DNA of 32,329 bases from Nocardioidaceae bacterium (GTDB lineage: Bacteria; Actinomycetota; Actinomycetes; Propionibacteriales; Nocardioidaceae), in contig JAURVT010000009.1 of the NCBI GenBank assembly GCA_030655315.1, positions 1 through 32,329 of the forward strand. Direction: 5' to 3'. Below the pieces are notes generated by a model that saw only the letters and a list, made by a program, of their open reading frames with translations, made no database searches and had not been told where the DNA came from. How positions within the stretch are numbered: position 1 is the first letter of the stretch; each line of letters starts with the position of its first letter. Below, piece by piece: positions 24,036-32,329 of this stretch. The translations under genes were made by a program, and so were the position numbers.

Positions 24036-24682
24036 GAGATCCCTCCCGCGCGACGGCGTGCCGCGCCGGTGTCGTAGAGGCGGTGCTTGCCGATGTACTG
24101 GACGACGCCGTCGGGCACGAGGTACCAGACGGGCTCGTCGCGGTGGACGCGTGTGCGGCAGTCGGTGGACGAGATCGCCAGGGCCGGGATCTCGACGATC
24201 GTCACCCGGTCCTTGGGCAGACCGTCGAGCGTGTGCTCGTCGATCCGGTGCCCGGGCCGGGTGCAGCCCACGAACTGCGCGAGCTCGAAGAGCTCCTCGT
24301 GGTCGCGCCAGGTGAGGATCGCCGCGAGCGCGTCGGCGCCGGTGATGAAGTAGAGCTCGGCGTCGTCGTAGATGCGCCGCAGGTCGCGCAGCGTGTCGAT
24401 CGTGTACGTCGGGCCGTCGCGGTCGATGTCGACCCGGCTGACCGAGAAGCGTGGGTTGGACGCGGTGGCTACGACCGTCATCAGGTAGCGGTCCTCGGGC
24501 GGCGAGACGTCACGGTCGGCCTTCTGCCAGGGCTGTCCCGTGGGGACGAACACGACCTCGTCGAGCTCGAACCACGACTGGACCTCGCTCGCGGCCACCA
24601 GGTGGCCGTGGTGGATGGGGTCGAAGGTGCCGCCCATGACACCCACCCGCGGCGGTCCGGCCGTGCGGTGAGGCAGGCTCAT
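24032..24682 (-). CDS. nadD: Nicotinate-nucleotide adenylyltransferase NadD
   Basis: A 216-residue NadD, converting nicotinate mononucleotide and ATP to deamido-NAD in NAD synthesis. It has the nucleotidyltransferase motif [16 protein letters not shown] (about 13-28) with the HxGH-type HHGH and the late ISSTDCR motif (the ISSTxxR signature). [11 protein letters not shown] and [20 protein letters not shown] lie between. The length is typical. The ATG at 24682 shares its A with the stop of the upstream 46-residue gene (TGATG), and its stop overlaps rsfS as GTGA. Translational coupling along this four-gene unit is likely. Confidence 0.96.
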   Translation of the reverse strand: MSLPHRTAGPPRVGVMGGTFDPIHHGHLVAASEVQSWFELDEVVFVPTGQPWQKADRDVSPPEDRYLMTVVATASNPRFSVSRVDIDRDGPTYTIDTLRDLRRIYDDAELYFITGADALAAILTWRDHEELFELAQFVGCTRPGHRIDEHTLDGLPKDRVTIVEIPALAISSTDCRTRVHRDEPVWYLVPDGVVQYIGKHRLYDTGAARRRAGGIS

Positions 24683-24822
24683 CAGGTGTGTTCGCGGCCC
24701 TTGCCGAACGACAGCACGGCCATGAGCAGGCCGATGAGGATCACGAGCGCGATCACGCCGAAGACGGCCGGGTGGACCGGGAGCTCACGAGTCTCCTCGG
24801 CGGCGAGCAGGAGTGCATGCAT
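24682..24822 (-). CDS. Small 46-residue single-span membrane protein
   Basis: A short gene, translated by hand from the minus strand. The protein begins [19 protein letters not shown] and continues with one hydrophobic helix ([19 protein letters not shown], about 21-39) and a basic tail GKGREHT. Its stop TGA shares a base with the nadD start (TGATG). TAGATT lies exactly 6 bases before the ATG, with no Shine-Dalgarno, so it probably heads a leaderless nadD-rsfS-phosphatase transcript. From memory, similar tiny membrane proteins sit before nadD in other actinobacteria, but their role is unknown. The short distance and layout suggest a genuine conserved gene. Confidence 0.75.
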   Translation of the reverse strand: MHALLLAAEETRELPVHPAVFGVIALVILIGLLMAVLSFGKGREHT

Positions 24823-24828
24823 GACGTC

Positions 24829-24834
24829 AATCTA
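24829..24834 (-). promoter_or_regulatory. -10 hexamer of the leaderless nadD operon promoter
   Basis: TAGATT on the minus strand, ending 6 bases before the ATG at 24822. The spacing puts the transcript start at the A of ATG. It lies in the 29-base gap after the proA stop; the -35 region is inside proA and is weak. Confidence 0.5.
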
Positions 24835-24851
24835 GCGCCCCGCACGGACGC

Positions 24852-26111
24852 TCAGCGCACGTGCCCGTCCCCGGTGACGACGAACGTCGTCGTGGTCATC
24901 TCCACGAGCCCCATCGGACCGCGTGCGTGGAGCTTCTGGGTGCTGATCCCGATCTCGGCGCCGAAGCCCAGCTCTCCCCCGTCGGTGAACCGCGTGGACG
25001 CGTTGACCATCACCGCGGCGCTGTCGACGTGGCGGGTGAACCGGTGCGCGGCGGCCAGCGACCCGGTGACGATCGCCTCGGTGTGGCCGGAGGAGAACCG
25101 GCGGACGTGTGCCACGGCGTCGTCGAGCGACTCGACCACCGACGCGGAGATGTCGAGCGACAGGAACTCGGTGGCGTGGTCCTCGTCGGTGACAGGCACG
25201 ACGGCGTCGTCGACCGCGGCGAACGTCGGGTCGCCGTGCACCGTCACCCCCGCGGCCTGCAGGGCCGCGACCACCCGCGGGACGAACTCGTCGGCCACGG
25301 CCCGGTGCACGAGGAGCGACTCGGCGGAGTTGCAGACGCTGGTGCGGTGGGTCTTGGAGTTGAGGACGACGGACAGCGCCATGTCGAGGTCGGCGTCGGC
25401 GTCGACGTAGACGTGGCAGTTGCCCGTGCCGGTCTCGATCACCGGCACGGTGGACTGCTCGACCACCGTGCGGATCAGGCCGGCGCCGCCGCGCGGGATC
25501 ACCAGGTCGACCAGACCCCGGGCCCGCATCAGCGCGGTGGCCGTCGCCCGGTCGGACGGGTCGACCATCTGCACGACGTCGGCCGGCAGGCCCACCGACG
25601 CGACCGCGTCGCGCAGCACCGCCACCACGGCGGTGTTGGACCGGACGGCCGACGACGACCCACGCAGCAGCACCGCGTTGCCGGACTTCAGGCAGATGCC
25701 GGCGGCGTCGGCGGTGACGTTGGGACGTCCCTCGTAGATCATTCCGACGACGCCCATCGGCACCCGGACCTGCTGCATCCGCAGGCCGTTGGGCAGCGTC
25801 GACCCCCGCACCAACTCGCCGACGGGGTCGGGCAGCGCCGCGACGTCGCGCAGGCCGGCCGCCATCGCGCCCAGCCGGTCGGCGTCGAGCGCGAGTCGGT
25901 CGACGACGTTCTCGGGCGTGCCCGCCTCGCGCGCCGCGGCGACGTCGGCCGCGTTGGCGGCCAGCACCTCGTCGGCGCGGGCCACCAGGGCCTCGGCCGC
26001 CGCGACCAGGGCGGCGTCCTTGACCGCGCGCGTGGCCGTGGCCAGCTCCAGCGCCGCGACCTGGGCCCGTCCGGCCAGGGCTCGGACGTGCTCGACGTGC
26101 TCCTCGCTCAT
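24852..26111 (-). CDS. proA: Gamma-glutamyl phosphate reductase ProA
   Basis: A 419-residue ProA, the second step of proline synthesis: NADPH-dependent reduction of glutamyl-5-phosphate to the semialdehyde. The aldehyde dehydrogenase-like fold is clear. It has [35 protein letters not shown] and [11 protein letters not shown]. The catalytic Cys is in [11 protein letters not shown] (about residue 260), preceded by [14 protein letters not shown]. The C-terminus reads [32 protein letters not shown]. Length and motifs are standard. The ATG at 26111 has TATCCT 6 bases upstream and no good Shine-Dalgarno, so a separate leaderless promoter is likely even though proB is nearby. It is 28 bases from the unknown gene upstream. 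Confidence 0.97.
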   Translation of the reverse strand: MSEEHVEHVRALAGRAQVAALELATATRAVKDAALVAAAEALVARADEVLAANAADVAAAREAGTPENVVDRLALDADRLGAMAAGLRDVAALPDPVGELVRGSTLPNGLRMQQVRVPMGVVGMIYEGRPNVTADAAGICLKSGNAVLLRGSSSAVRSNTAVVAVLRDAVASVGLPADVVQMVDPSDRATATALMRARGLVDLVIPRGGAGLIRTVVEQSTVPVIETGTGNCHVYVDADADLDMALSVVLNSKTHRTSVCNSAESLLVHRAVADEFVPRVVAALQAAGVTVHGDPTFAAVDDAVVPVTDEDHATEFLSLDISASVVESLDDAVAHVRRFSSGHTEAIVTGSLAAAHRFTRHVDSAAVMVNASTRFTDGGELGFGAEIGISTQKLHARGPMGLVEMTTTTFVVTGDGHVR

Positions 26112-26117
26112 GCGCCG

Positions 26118-26123
26118 AGGATA
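26118..26123 (-). promoter_or_regulatory. -10 hexamer of a leaderless proA promoter
   Basis: TATCCT (TANNNT) on the minus strand, ending exactly 6 bases before the proA ATG at 26111. The -35 region (TTCTGA about 16 bases further) is poor. The layout repeats that of three other genes in the window. Confidence 0.5.
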
Positions 26124-26139
26124 CGGCGGGCCGCCGGCC

Positions 26140-26508
26140 TCAGAACGGGACGGGCGTGGGCGTGGTCAGGCCGACGGCGTCGGAGCGACGGCGGCCGGGG
26201 GTGTCCTCGCCGCGGCGCAGGAACATGTCGCGCTCGAGGACCTCGAGGCCGACGATCTCCCACTGAGGCAGCCCGGCCGACTCGCGGTGCTCCAGCCAGA
26301 CGCGCATGGCCATCGCGGCCGCGTCGAGCATCTCGGGGGCCTGCTCCCAGTAGCAGAGCTCGGCGCGGTCCGACCCGTAGCGCAGCGAGTGCAGGAACGC
26401 GTGCTCGTCGCGCAGCCGGTCCATCGCGTCGCGCACCTGCGCCTGGTCGTGCGAGCGACCCGCCACCGTCACGGTGACGTGCCACAGCCGTGTGTCGTCG
26501 TCGTTCAC
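26140..26508 (-). CDS. Conserved unknown protein between proB and proA (122 residues)
   Basis: I do not recognise a characterised family. The 122 residues have the pattern beta ([10 protein letters not shown]), helix ([19 protein letters not shown]), beta ([16 protein letters not shown]), helix ([24 protein letters not shown]), beta ([15 protein letters not shown]), then a basic disordered tail. That alternation could be a small alpha-beta sandwich such as ferredoxin-like, but this is a guess. The GTG start at 26508 has GGGGAGGG a few bases upstream; the longer frame to 26556 lacks support. Location between proB (51 bases upstream) and proA (28 bases downstream) suggests co-expression with proline synthesis. 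Confidence 0.75.
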   Translation of the reverse strand: MNDDDTRLWHVTVTVAGRSHDQAQVRDAMDRLRDEHAFLHSLRYGSDRAELCYWEQAPEMLDAAAMAMRVWLEHRESAGLPQWEIVGLEVLERDMFLRRGEDTPGRRRSDAVGLTTPTPVPF

Positions 26509-26559
26509 GAGCCCTCCCCAGTGCCGGGGCCCACCGTAGTGGAGCGCCCCCGGCACGTC

Positions 26560-27654
26560 TCACGATGGGGAAAGAACGACCAGGTCGTCGCGGTGCACGA
26601 TCTCGCGCTCGTAGCCCGCGCCGAGCTCACGCGCGAGGTCGGCCGTCGAGCGGCCCACGACGGTCGGCACCTCGGAGCTGTCGTAGGTGACCAGGCCCCG
26701 GGCGACGACGGCGCCGTGGGCGTCCACGAGGTCGACCGGGTCGCCCGCGGAGAACTCGCCGGTGCACGCCGTGACGCCGGCGGGCAGCAGCGACGCCCCG
26801 CGCTCGACGACCGCGCGCACGGCGCCGTCGTCGAGGACGAGGGTGCCGCGGGGCTCGGTCGCGTGAGCGAGCCACAGCATGCGGGTGGGGCGGCGCCGGC
26901 CCGTCGGGTGGAAGCGGGTGCCGACGCGCTCCCCCGCCAGCACCTCCGCGGCCTGCGGCGCGGACGCGAGCACGACGGGGATGCCCGCACCGGTCGCGAT
27001 GCGGGCCGCCTCGACCTTGGTGACCATGCCGCCGGTGCCGATGGCGGACGCACCCGGACGGCTGATCTCGATGCCCTCGAGGTCGCCCGGCCCGTGCACG
27101 TCGTCGATCCTGGCCACGCCGGGGTCACCGGGACGCCCGTCGTACAGGCCGTCGACGTCGGACAGCAGCACCAGCAGGTCGGCGTGCACGAGGTGCGCGA
27201 CGAGGGCCGCGAGCCGGTCGTTGTCGCCGAAGCGGATCTCGGTGGTGGCCACGGTGTCGTTCTCGTTGACCACGGGCACGACGCCGAGGTCGATCAGGCG
27301 CGCCAGGGTGCGGTAGGCGTTGCGGTAGTGGCTGCGCCGCGTCACGTCGGCCACGGTCAGGAGCACCTGGCCGACCACGAGGTCGTGGGCGGCGAAGCGC
27401 TCGGTGTACCGCGCGACGAGAAGCCCCTGTCCGACGCTCGCCGCGGCCTGCTGGGTGGCGAGGTCGCGGGGGCGGCTGGGGATGCCGAGCGGCGACAGGC
27501 CCGTCGCGATCGCGCCCGAGCTGACCAGGACGACCTCGTCACCGCGTCCCCGTGCGGCGGCCAGGGCGTCGACCAGCGCGCGGAGGCGGTCGTCGTCGAG
27601 GCCGCCGAGCGCCGAGCTGAGCGACGACGAGCCGACCTTGACGACGATCCTCAC
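26560..27654 (-). CDS. proB: Glutamate 5-kinase ProB with PUA domain
   Basis: A 364-residue ProB, the first step of proline synthesis, phosphorylating glutamate. The amino acid kinase domain (to about 250) starts [14 protein letters not shown] and has [57 protein letters not shown] and [28 protein letters not shown]-terminal PUA domain follows (from about 285: [25 protein letters not shown] to DDLVVLS), as in long ProB proteins subject to proline feedback. The GTG start at 27654 overlaps the obg stop as GTGA, with GAGGAA about 8 bases upstream. The long open frame running into obg is a shadow. It belongs to the obg-proB cluster typical of actinobacteria. Confidence 0.95.
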   Translation of the reverse strand: MRIVVKVGSSSLSSALGGLDDDRLRALVDALAAARGRGDEVVLVSSGAIATGLSPLGIPSRPRDLATQQAAASVGQGLLVARYTERFAAHDLVVGQVLLTVADVTRRSHYRNAYRTLARLIDLGVVPVVNENDTVATTEIRFGDNDRLAALVAHLVHADLLVLLSDVDGLYDGRPGDPGVARIDDVHGPGDLEGIEISRPGASAIGTGGMVTKVEAARIATGAGIPVVLASAPQAAEVLAGERVGTRFHPTGRRRPTRMLWLAHATEPRGTLVLDDGAVRAVVERGASLLPAGVTACTGEFSAGDPVDLVDAHGAVVARGLVTYDSSEVPTVVGRSTADLARELGAGYEREIVHRDDLVVLSPS

Positions 27655-29201
27655 CGCAGGGATTCCTCGGCGGTGCCGTCGGTGTCGTCCTCGTCGTCGT
27701 CGTCGAAGGTGTCGAACCGCTCGACGGGCACCGGCGCGGGGGCGAGCGGGTCCTCGCCGCGGGCGCGGGCCTCGCGGGCGTCTGCCTCGTTGCGGCGCTG
27801 CTCGGCCAGCTTCTCGCGACGCTCGCGGGAGGTGCGGCGGCTGTTGTCGTCGAGCCGCATGTCCTCGCCGCGACGGGTCAGCAGCAGCTCGGAGCCGGCG
27901 CCGACCTCGGGGTCGAAGTCGAAGACGACCGCGTCGAGGTCGTTGCCGATGACGACGTCGTCGCCGCGCTCGGCGCCCATCTTGGACAGCTTGGCCTCGA
28001 CGCCGAGCCGCGCGAGGCGGTCGGCCAGGAAGCCCACGGCCTCGTCGTTGGTGAAGTCGGTCTGGCGGACCCAGCGCTCGGGCTTGGCTCCGCGGACGCG
28101 CCACTGGCCGCCCACGTGGTTGACGGTGAAGTCGTCGCCGTCGGCGGCCTCGGGGCGCAGCACGATCCGGGTGGTCTCCACGACCGCCTCGGTCGAGCGG
28201 CGGGCCTGGACCACCGAGGCCATCGCGAACGACAGCTCGCGCAGTCCGGCGTGGCTGGCGGCCGACACCTCGAACACCTCGAGCCCGCGGGCCTCGAGCT
28301 CGTCGCGGACGAAGCCGGCGATCTCCTGGGCGTCGGGCACGTCGACCTTGTTGAGCGCGACCAGGCGGGGACGGTCGTCGAGCCCGCCGTAGCGCGACAG
28401 CTCGCCCTCGATGACGTCGAGGTCGGTGAGCGGGTCGCGACCGGGCTCGATGGTGGCGCAGTCGATGACGTGCACCAGGGCGGCACACCGCTCGACGTGG
28501 CGCAGGAAGTCGTGGCCGAGGCCCTTGCCCTCGCTGGCGCCCTCGATCAGGCCGGGCACGTCGGCGACGGTGAAGGTGGTCGATCCGGCGACGACGACGC
28601 CGAGGTTGGGCACCAGGGTCGTGAACGGGTAGTCCGCGATCTTCGGGCGGGCCCGGGACAGCGACGCGATCAGGGACGACTTGCCGGCGCTGGGGAAGCC
28701 CACCAGGCCGATGTCGGCGACCACCTTGAGCTCGAGGGTGATCGACAGCTCCTCGCCCGGCTCGCCCTTGAGGGCGAATCCCGGCGCCTTGCGCTTGGAC
28801 GAGGCCAGCGCGGCGTTGCCGAGGCCGCCGCGGCCCCCGGCCGCGATGACCAGCTCGGTGCCGGGGCCGACGAGGTCGGCCAGGACCTCGCCGTCGAGCC
28901 CGCGGACGATCGTGCCGTCGGGCACGGGCAGGGTGAGCGACTCGCCCTGGGGGCCGTTGCGGTGGCCGCCGCTGCCGTGGCCGCCGCGGGTGGCGCGACG
29001 GTGCGGCTCGTGGTGGTAGGCGACGAGCGTGGTGACGTCGGCCGCCACCCGCAGGACGACGTCGCCGCCGTGGCCGCCGTTGCCGCCGTCGGGACCGCCG
29101 AGGGGCTTGAACTTCTCGCGGTGCACCGAGGCGATGCCGTTGCCGCCGTCTCCGGCGCTGACGTGCAGGGTCACCGTGTCGACGAACGTGGGGATCGCCA
29201 T
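27651..29201 (-). CDS. obg: Obg GTPase (ribosome assembly and stress)
   Basis: A 516-residue Obg GTPase. The glycine-rich Obg fold covers residues 1-160 ([32 protein letters not shown] at the start). The G domain has Walker [10 protein letters not shown] (168-176), switch [13 protein letters not shown]3 [10 protein letters not shown] (about 214) and G4 NKVD. The C-terminal OCT domain is seen from about 340 ([35 protein letters not shown]). An acidic tail ([12 protein letters not shown]) closes the protein, common in actinobacterial Obg. It assembles the large ribosomal subunit and senses guanine nucleotides. The ATG at 29201 is preceded by AGG-containing bases only. A 16-bp hairpin lies between it and rpmA. 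Its stop overlaps proB. Confidence 0.97.
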   Translation of the reverse strand: MAIPTFVDTVTLHVSAGDGGNGIASVHREKFKPLGGPDGGNGGHGGDVVLRVAADVTTLVAYHHEPHRRATRGGHGSGGHRNGPQGESLTLPVPDGTIVRGLDGEVLADLVGPGTELVIAAGGRGGLGNAALASSKRKAPGFALKGEPGEELSITLELKVVADIGLVGFPSAGKSSLIASLSRARPKIADYPFTTLVPNLGVVVAGSTTFTVADVPGLIEGASEGKGLGHDFLRHVERCAALVHVIDCATIEPGRDPLTDLDVIEGELSRYGGLDDRPRLVALNKVDVPDAQEIAGFVRDELEARGLEVFEVSAASHAGLRELSFAMASVVQARRSTEAVVETTRIVLRPEAADGDDFTVNHVGGQWRVRGAKPERWVRQTDFTNDEAVGFLADRLARLGVEAKLSKMGAERGDDVVIGNDLDAVVFDFDPEVGAGSELLLTRRGEDMRLDDNSRRTSRERREKLAEQRRNEADAREARARGEDPLAPAPVPVERFDTFDDDDEDDTDGTAEESLR

Positions 29202-29243
29202 GAGGTGACCTGCCTGTCTGGAGCTGGAGGGGTGTGGACGTGC

Positions 29244-29278
29244 AGAGGGGTGGTCCGCCGTCGGCGGACCACCCCTCT
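29244..29278 (-). terminator. Hairpin between rpmA and obg
   Basis: Perfect 16-bp stem AGAGGGGTGGTCCGCC (29244-29259) with 29263-29278 and a tight 3-base loop. It begins 21 bases after the rpmA stop and ends 42 bases before the obg start. No T tract follows. It should reduce readthrough from the abundant ribosomal-protein transcript into obg. Confidence 0.7.
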
Positions 29279-29299
29279 AGTCGAGCGTGTGAGCCGAGC

Positions 29300-29554
29300 T
29301 CACTCCGCCGGGACGATGTTGACGACCTTGCGGCCGCGACGCGTGCCGAACTCGACCGCGCCCGCGCTCAGCGCGAACAGGGTGTCGTCGCCGCCGCGTC
29401 CCACGCCCGTGCCGGGGTGGAAGTGGGTGCCGCGCTGGCGGACGATGATCTCGCCGGCGTTGACCTGCTGGCCGCCGAAGCGCTTGACGCCCAGACGCTG
29501 GGCATTGGAGTCGCGCCCGTTCCGGGTGGAAGCGGCGCCCTTCTTGTGTGCCAT
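29300..29554 (-). CDS. rpmA: 50S ribosomal protein L27
   Basis: An 84-residue L27, sitting near the peptidyl-transferase centre. It opens with [29 protein letters not shown], so no N-terminal propeptide is present; staphylococcal-type L27 carries one. [21 protein letters not shown] and [16 protein letters not shown] follow. The ATG at 29554 is supported by an AAGGA about 12 bases upstream. It is 25 bases after rplU on the same strand. The L21-L27 pair is conserved across bacteria. Confidence 0.98.
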   Translation of the reverse strand: MAHKKGAASTRNGRDSNAQRLGVKRFGGQQVNAGEIIVRQRGTHFHPGTGVGRGGDDTLFALSAGAVEFGTRRGRKVVNIVPAE

Positions 29555-29579
29555 GAGTTCAGTCAGTCCTTCTCAGACG

Positions 29580-29888
29580 TCAGCGGTTGATGCCGGTGAT
29601 CTTGACCTGGGTGTACTTCTGGCGGTGGCCCTGGCGCTTCTTGTACCCGGTCTTGTTCTTGTACTTCTGGATGACGATCTTGGGACCCTTGGTCGCTCCG
29701 ACCACCTCGGCGGTCACCGAGACGCCGGCGAGGTCCGCCGCGGCCGAGGTCACGGACTCGCCGTCGACGAGCAGGACCGCGGGGAGCGTGAGCGTGTCGC
29801 CCTGCGCCACCTTGGACTTGTCGATCTCGACGACGTCGCCGACGGCGACCTTCTGCTGCTTGCCACCACTGCGCACGATCGCGTACAC
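29580..29888 (-). CDS. rplU: 50S ribosomal protein L21
   Basis: A 102-residue L21, a large-subunit protein binding 23S rRNA. Typical sequence: [23 protein letters not shown] at the start, [19 protein letters not shown], and [31 protein letters not shown] at the basic C-terminus. The GTG start at 29888 has GAGGAAG about 10 bases upstream. It is the first gene after its own promoter, which overlaps the end of rne. Confidence 0.97.
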   Translation of the reverse strand: MYAIVRSGGKQQKVAVGDVVEIDKSKVAQGDTLTLPAVLLVDGESVTSAAADLAGVSVTAEVVGATKGPKIVIQKYKNKTGYKKRQGHRQKYTQVKITGINR

Positions 29889-30060
29889 GGCGGACTCACT
29901 TCCTCTACGTCGAGCAGGCGCCGGTGGGCGCCCGCGTCGATGGTCGGTGCTGCTCGAGCATCTGGGCTGGTACTGCTGGTGGTGCGAGGTTCATCGGTGG
30001 CACGGGATACCGCGGGCGCACCGACGGTACAGTCTACGGAGTCGGGTCGTCCCCGGTCAA
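29889..30060 (-). promoter_or_regulatory. rplU-rpmA promoter and leader
   Basis: On the minus strand, TTGACC (30055-30060) and TAGACT (30031-30036) are 18 bases apart. The first TAG of the -10 is the rne stop codon. The leader is about 135 bases. It can form a stem TCGAGCAG (29910-29917) with 29950-29957 enclosing a GGCGCC-GGTG-GGCGCC hairpin (29917-29932). This is a possible regulatory leader for L21/L27, unproven. Confidence 0.6.
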
Positions 30061-32329
30061 AACGGGGGGCACCTCGGCCGTCGGCGTGGGCGCGGCGGCC
30101 TTGCGGGTGGCCCGACGCGGCGCGCGCGTGGCCCGCTTGGCCGGCGCCTTGACGGGCTCGACCGCCTCGGTGGGCTCGGCCGGCTCCGTGGGCTCGACGG
30201 GTGCCGTGGCGGCCTCGGCGCCCTCGGTGGCCTCCACGACCACCGTGGTGACCTCGGTGGTACCGGGCGACGGCGGCTCGTGGTCGACGGGCCGTCCGGC
30301 CTCGTCGGGAGCCGGCGCCTGTGGCACGGGCACCTCCAGCGGCGCGACGTCGGCCGGGGTGGCCTCGGACGGCGCGCGTCCCGACCCACGACCGCCGCGG
30401 CGGCCGGTGGTCCGGGGCGAGGGGGCGTCGCCGGACGTCTCCGGAGCCGGCTTGTCGCCGCCCTGGTTGCCACCACCCTGGTTGCCACCGCCCTGGTTGG
30501 CGCCGTCGCCGCGCTTGCGGCCACCGCGCGGCGCGGGGGCGCCGTCGTCGTGGCGGTGCTCGACGGGCTCGTCGTGCGTGACCAGGCCACGGCCGTGGCA
30601 GTGCGGGCACGGCTCGCTGAAGGCCTCGAGCAGACCGGTGCCGATGCGCTTGCGCGTCATCTGGACCAGGCCGAGCGAGGTGACCTCGGCGACCTGATGA
30701 CGGGTGCGGTCGCGACCGAGGCACTCGACCATGCGCCGCAGCACGAGGTCGCGGTTGCTCTCGAGCACCATGTCGATGAAGTCGACGACGATGATGCCGC
30801 CGATGTCGCGCAGGCGGAGCTGGCGGACGATCTCCTCGGCGGCCTCGAGGTTGTTCTTGGTGACCGTCTCCTCGAGGTTGCCGCCCGAGCCGGTGAACTT
30901 GCCGGTGTTGACGTCGACCACGGTCATGGCCTCGGTGCGGTCGATGATCAGCGAGCCGCCCGAGGGCAGCCAGACCTTGCGGTCGAGCGCCTTGGCGATC
31001 TGCTCGTCGACGCGGTGCGCCGCGAACGCGTCGCGGTCGCCGTCCCAGCGCACCGCGCGCTCGGCGAGGTCGGGTGCGACGTGGTCGACGTAGCCCTTGA
31101 CCATGTCCCAGGCGTCGTCGCCCTGGATGACGAGCTTCTCGAAGTCCTCGTTGAACAGGTCGCGGACGACCTTGAGCGTGAGGTCGGGCTCGCCGTAGAG
31201 CAGCTGGGGCGCCTTGCCGCCGGCGGCGGACTTGCGCTCGATGTCGTCCCAGCGGGCGGTGAGGGCGCCGACGTCGCGGGTGAGCTGCTCCTCCGAGGCG
31301 CCCTCGGCGGCGGTGCGGATGATGACGCCCGCGTCCTCGGGGAGCACCTCCTTGAGCAGGCCCTTGAGACGGTTGCGCTCGGTGTCGGGGAGCTTGCGGG
31401 AGATGCCGTTGGTCTGGCCGCCGGGCACGTAGACCAGGAAGCGGCCGGCCAGGCTGATCTGGCTCGTCAGGCGGGCGCCCTTGTGGCCGATCGGGTCCTT
31501 GGTGACCTGCACCAGGACCGACTGGCCGGACTTCAGGACGTCCTCGATCTTGCGCTGCTTGCCGTTGCCGAGCGTCTTCCAGTCGACCTCGCCGGCGTAC
31601 AGGACCGCGTTGCGTCCCTTGCCGATGTCGACGAAGGCCGCCTCCATGCTGGGCAGCACGTTCTGCACGCGGCCGAGGTAGATGTTGCCGATGAGCGAGG
31701 TCTGGGACTCGCGCGCCACGTAGTGCTCGACGAGGACGTCGTCCTCCATCACCGCGATCTGCGTGAGGTCGCTCTTCTGGCGGATGACCATCTCGCGCTT
31801 GACGGCCTCGCGGCGGGCCAGGAACTCCGACTCCGACACGATCGGGGCGCGGCGACGGCCGGCCTCGCGGCCCTCGCGACGGCGCTGCTTCTTGGCCTCG
31901 AGGCGCGTGGAGCCGCCGACGCTCGTGATCTCGTCCTCGACCAGCTTGGCGTCGCGGACGCGTCCGCTCTGGCCGGCGGTCGAGCCGGAGTCGTCGGGCG
32001 CGGAGGTCTCGCCCTCGCCGCGACGGCGACGACGACGGCGGCGACGGCTGCTGGTGCCGGTGCCCTCGCCGGCGTCGTCGGAGTCGGACTCGGCGTCGTC
32101 CGAGGAGTCGTCGGCCGCGGGGGCGCCCGAGCCGGCGGACTCGCCCGTGTCGTCGGTGGTCTCGGTGTCGGCGTCGGCGTCGAGGTCGGCACCGCTCTTG
32201 CGACGACGACGTCCACCGCGACGGCGACGACGACGCGGCTGGCCGTCCTCGGAGTCGTCGGCGTCGTCGTCGGTGTCGTCGCTGCTGGTGGCCGTGCCCG
32301 AGTCGGCGGCCTGCGGCGCGTCGACGGGC
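30034..32329 (-). CDS. rne: Ribonuclease E/G (5' end beyond the window)
   Basis: The frame is open to the window edge, so this is a partial gene of at least 765 codons. The visible N-terminal part (about 32329-31840) is low-complexity, with alternating acidic runs (DDTDDDADDSED) and arginine runs ([19 protein letters not shown]), typical of actinobacterial RNase E. The S1-like domain starts near QIAVMEDDVLVEHYVA, with NIYLGRVQNVLPSMEAAFVDIGKGRNAVLY. The catalytic region has RTEAMTVVDVNTGKFTG and GGIIVVDFIDM with the metal-binding Asp residues, and the Zn-link CPHCHGRG follows. The C-terminal tail is Pro/Ala/Thr rich with NQGGGNQGGGN repeats. It processes mRNA and rRNA and scaffolds decay. An internal GTG at 31839 is not the start. 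Confidence 0.95.
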   Translation of the reverse strand, partial: PVDAPQAADSGTATSSDDTDDDADDSEDGQPRRRRRRGGRRRRKSGADLDADADTETTDDTGESAGSGAPAADDSSDDAESDSDDAGEGTGTSSRRRRRRRRRGEGETSAPDDSGSTAGQSGRVRDAKLVEDEITSVGGSTRLEAKKQRRREGREAGRRRAPIVSESEFLARREAVKREMVIRQKSDLTQIAVMEDDVLVEHYVARESQTSLIGNIYLGRVQNVLPSMEAAFVDIGKGRNAVLYAGEVDWKTLGNGKQRKIEDVLKSGQSVLVQVTKDPIGHKGARLTSQISLAGRFLVYVPGGQTNGISRKLPDTERNRLKGLLKEVLPEDAGVIIRTAAEGASEEQLTRDVGALTARWDDIERKSAAGGKAPQLLYGEPDLTLKVVRDLFNEDFEKLVIQGDDAWDMVKGYVDHVAPDLAERAVRWDGDRDAFAAHRVDEQIAKALDRKVWLPSGGSLIIDRTEAMTVVDVNTGKFTGSGGNLEETVTKNNLEAAEEIVRQLRLRDIGGIIVVDFIDMVLESNRDLVLRRMVECLGRDRTRHQVAEVTSLGLVQMTRKRIGTGLLEAFSEPCPHCHGRGLVTHDEPVEHRHDDGAPAPRGGRKRGDGANQGGGNQGGGNQGGDKPAPETSGDAPSPRTTGRRGGRGSGRAPSEATPADVAPLEVPVPQAPAPDEAGRPVDHEPPSPGTTEVTTVVVEATEGAEAATAPVEPTEPAEPTEAVEPVKAPAKRATRAPRRATRKAAAPTPTAEVPPVLTGDDPTP

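Overview
This window comes from a high-GC actinobacterium, most likely Nocardioidaceae or a near relative (Nocardioides/Aeromicrobium type). Three things support this: very strong G/C bias at third codon positions, frequent GTG and TTG starts with ATGA/GTGA stop-start overlaps, and the conserved block rne-rplU-rpmA-obg-proB-proA-nadD-rsfS-phosphatase. The genus is inferred from gene order and protein style only; no search was run.

Left third (1-16173, all minus strand) is a cell-surface module. A possible insertion-sequence end lies at the left edge. It is followed by a family 2 glycosyltransferase, then a giant wall-anchored protein of about 2528 residues. That protein has a signal peptide, an N-terminal domain, 20 tandem Ig-like repeats of about 95 residues, a Gly/Asn linker and an LPGTG sorting signal. 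Upstream is a complete-looking Tad/Flp pilus operon reading flp, tadE, a tadG-like gene, cpaB, tadZ/cpaE, cpaF, tadB, tadC. Most of its junctions are 4-base stop-start overlaps. Two hairpins separate the pilin gene from the assembly genes. No sortase or prepilin peptidase is present here.

Middle (16174-23030) is mixed. It holds an amino acid permease, a divergent winged-helix gene of the HTH_42/AlkZ-like type, a TetR regulator with its own operator-promoter followed by an FAD monooxygenase, and a tRNA-Ala(GGC) gene with a promoter and a perfect 19-bp downstream hairpin. An SDR oxidoreductase is then coupled to a divergent QueA-like protein.

Right third (23038-32329, all minus strand) is core housekeeping. 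RNase E/G runs off the right edge. L21 and L27 follow from a promoter that overlaps the rne stop codon. Then come the Obg GTPase, proline biosynthesis (proB, proA) with an unknown 122-residue gene between them, a 46-residue membrane protein, NadD, RsfS and a histidine phosphatase resembling mycobacterial GpgP. Several genes (winged helix, tetR, the 46-residue gene, proA) have a TANNNT hexamer exactly 6 bases before the start codon, the layout expected of leaderless mRNAs.

The most interesting items are the giant repeat adhesin and its two-unit expansion pattern beside the pilus operon, the flp-tadE hairpin spacer that also decides the tadE start, the divergent QueA-like protein, and the set of putative leaderless promoters.
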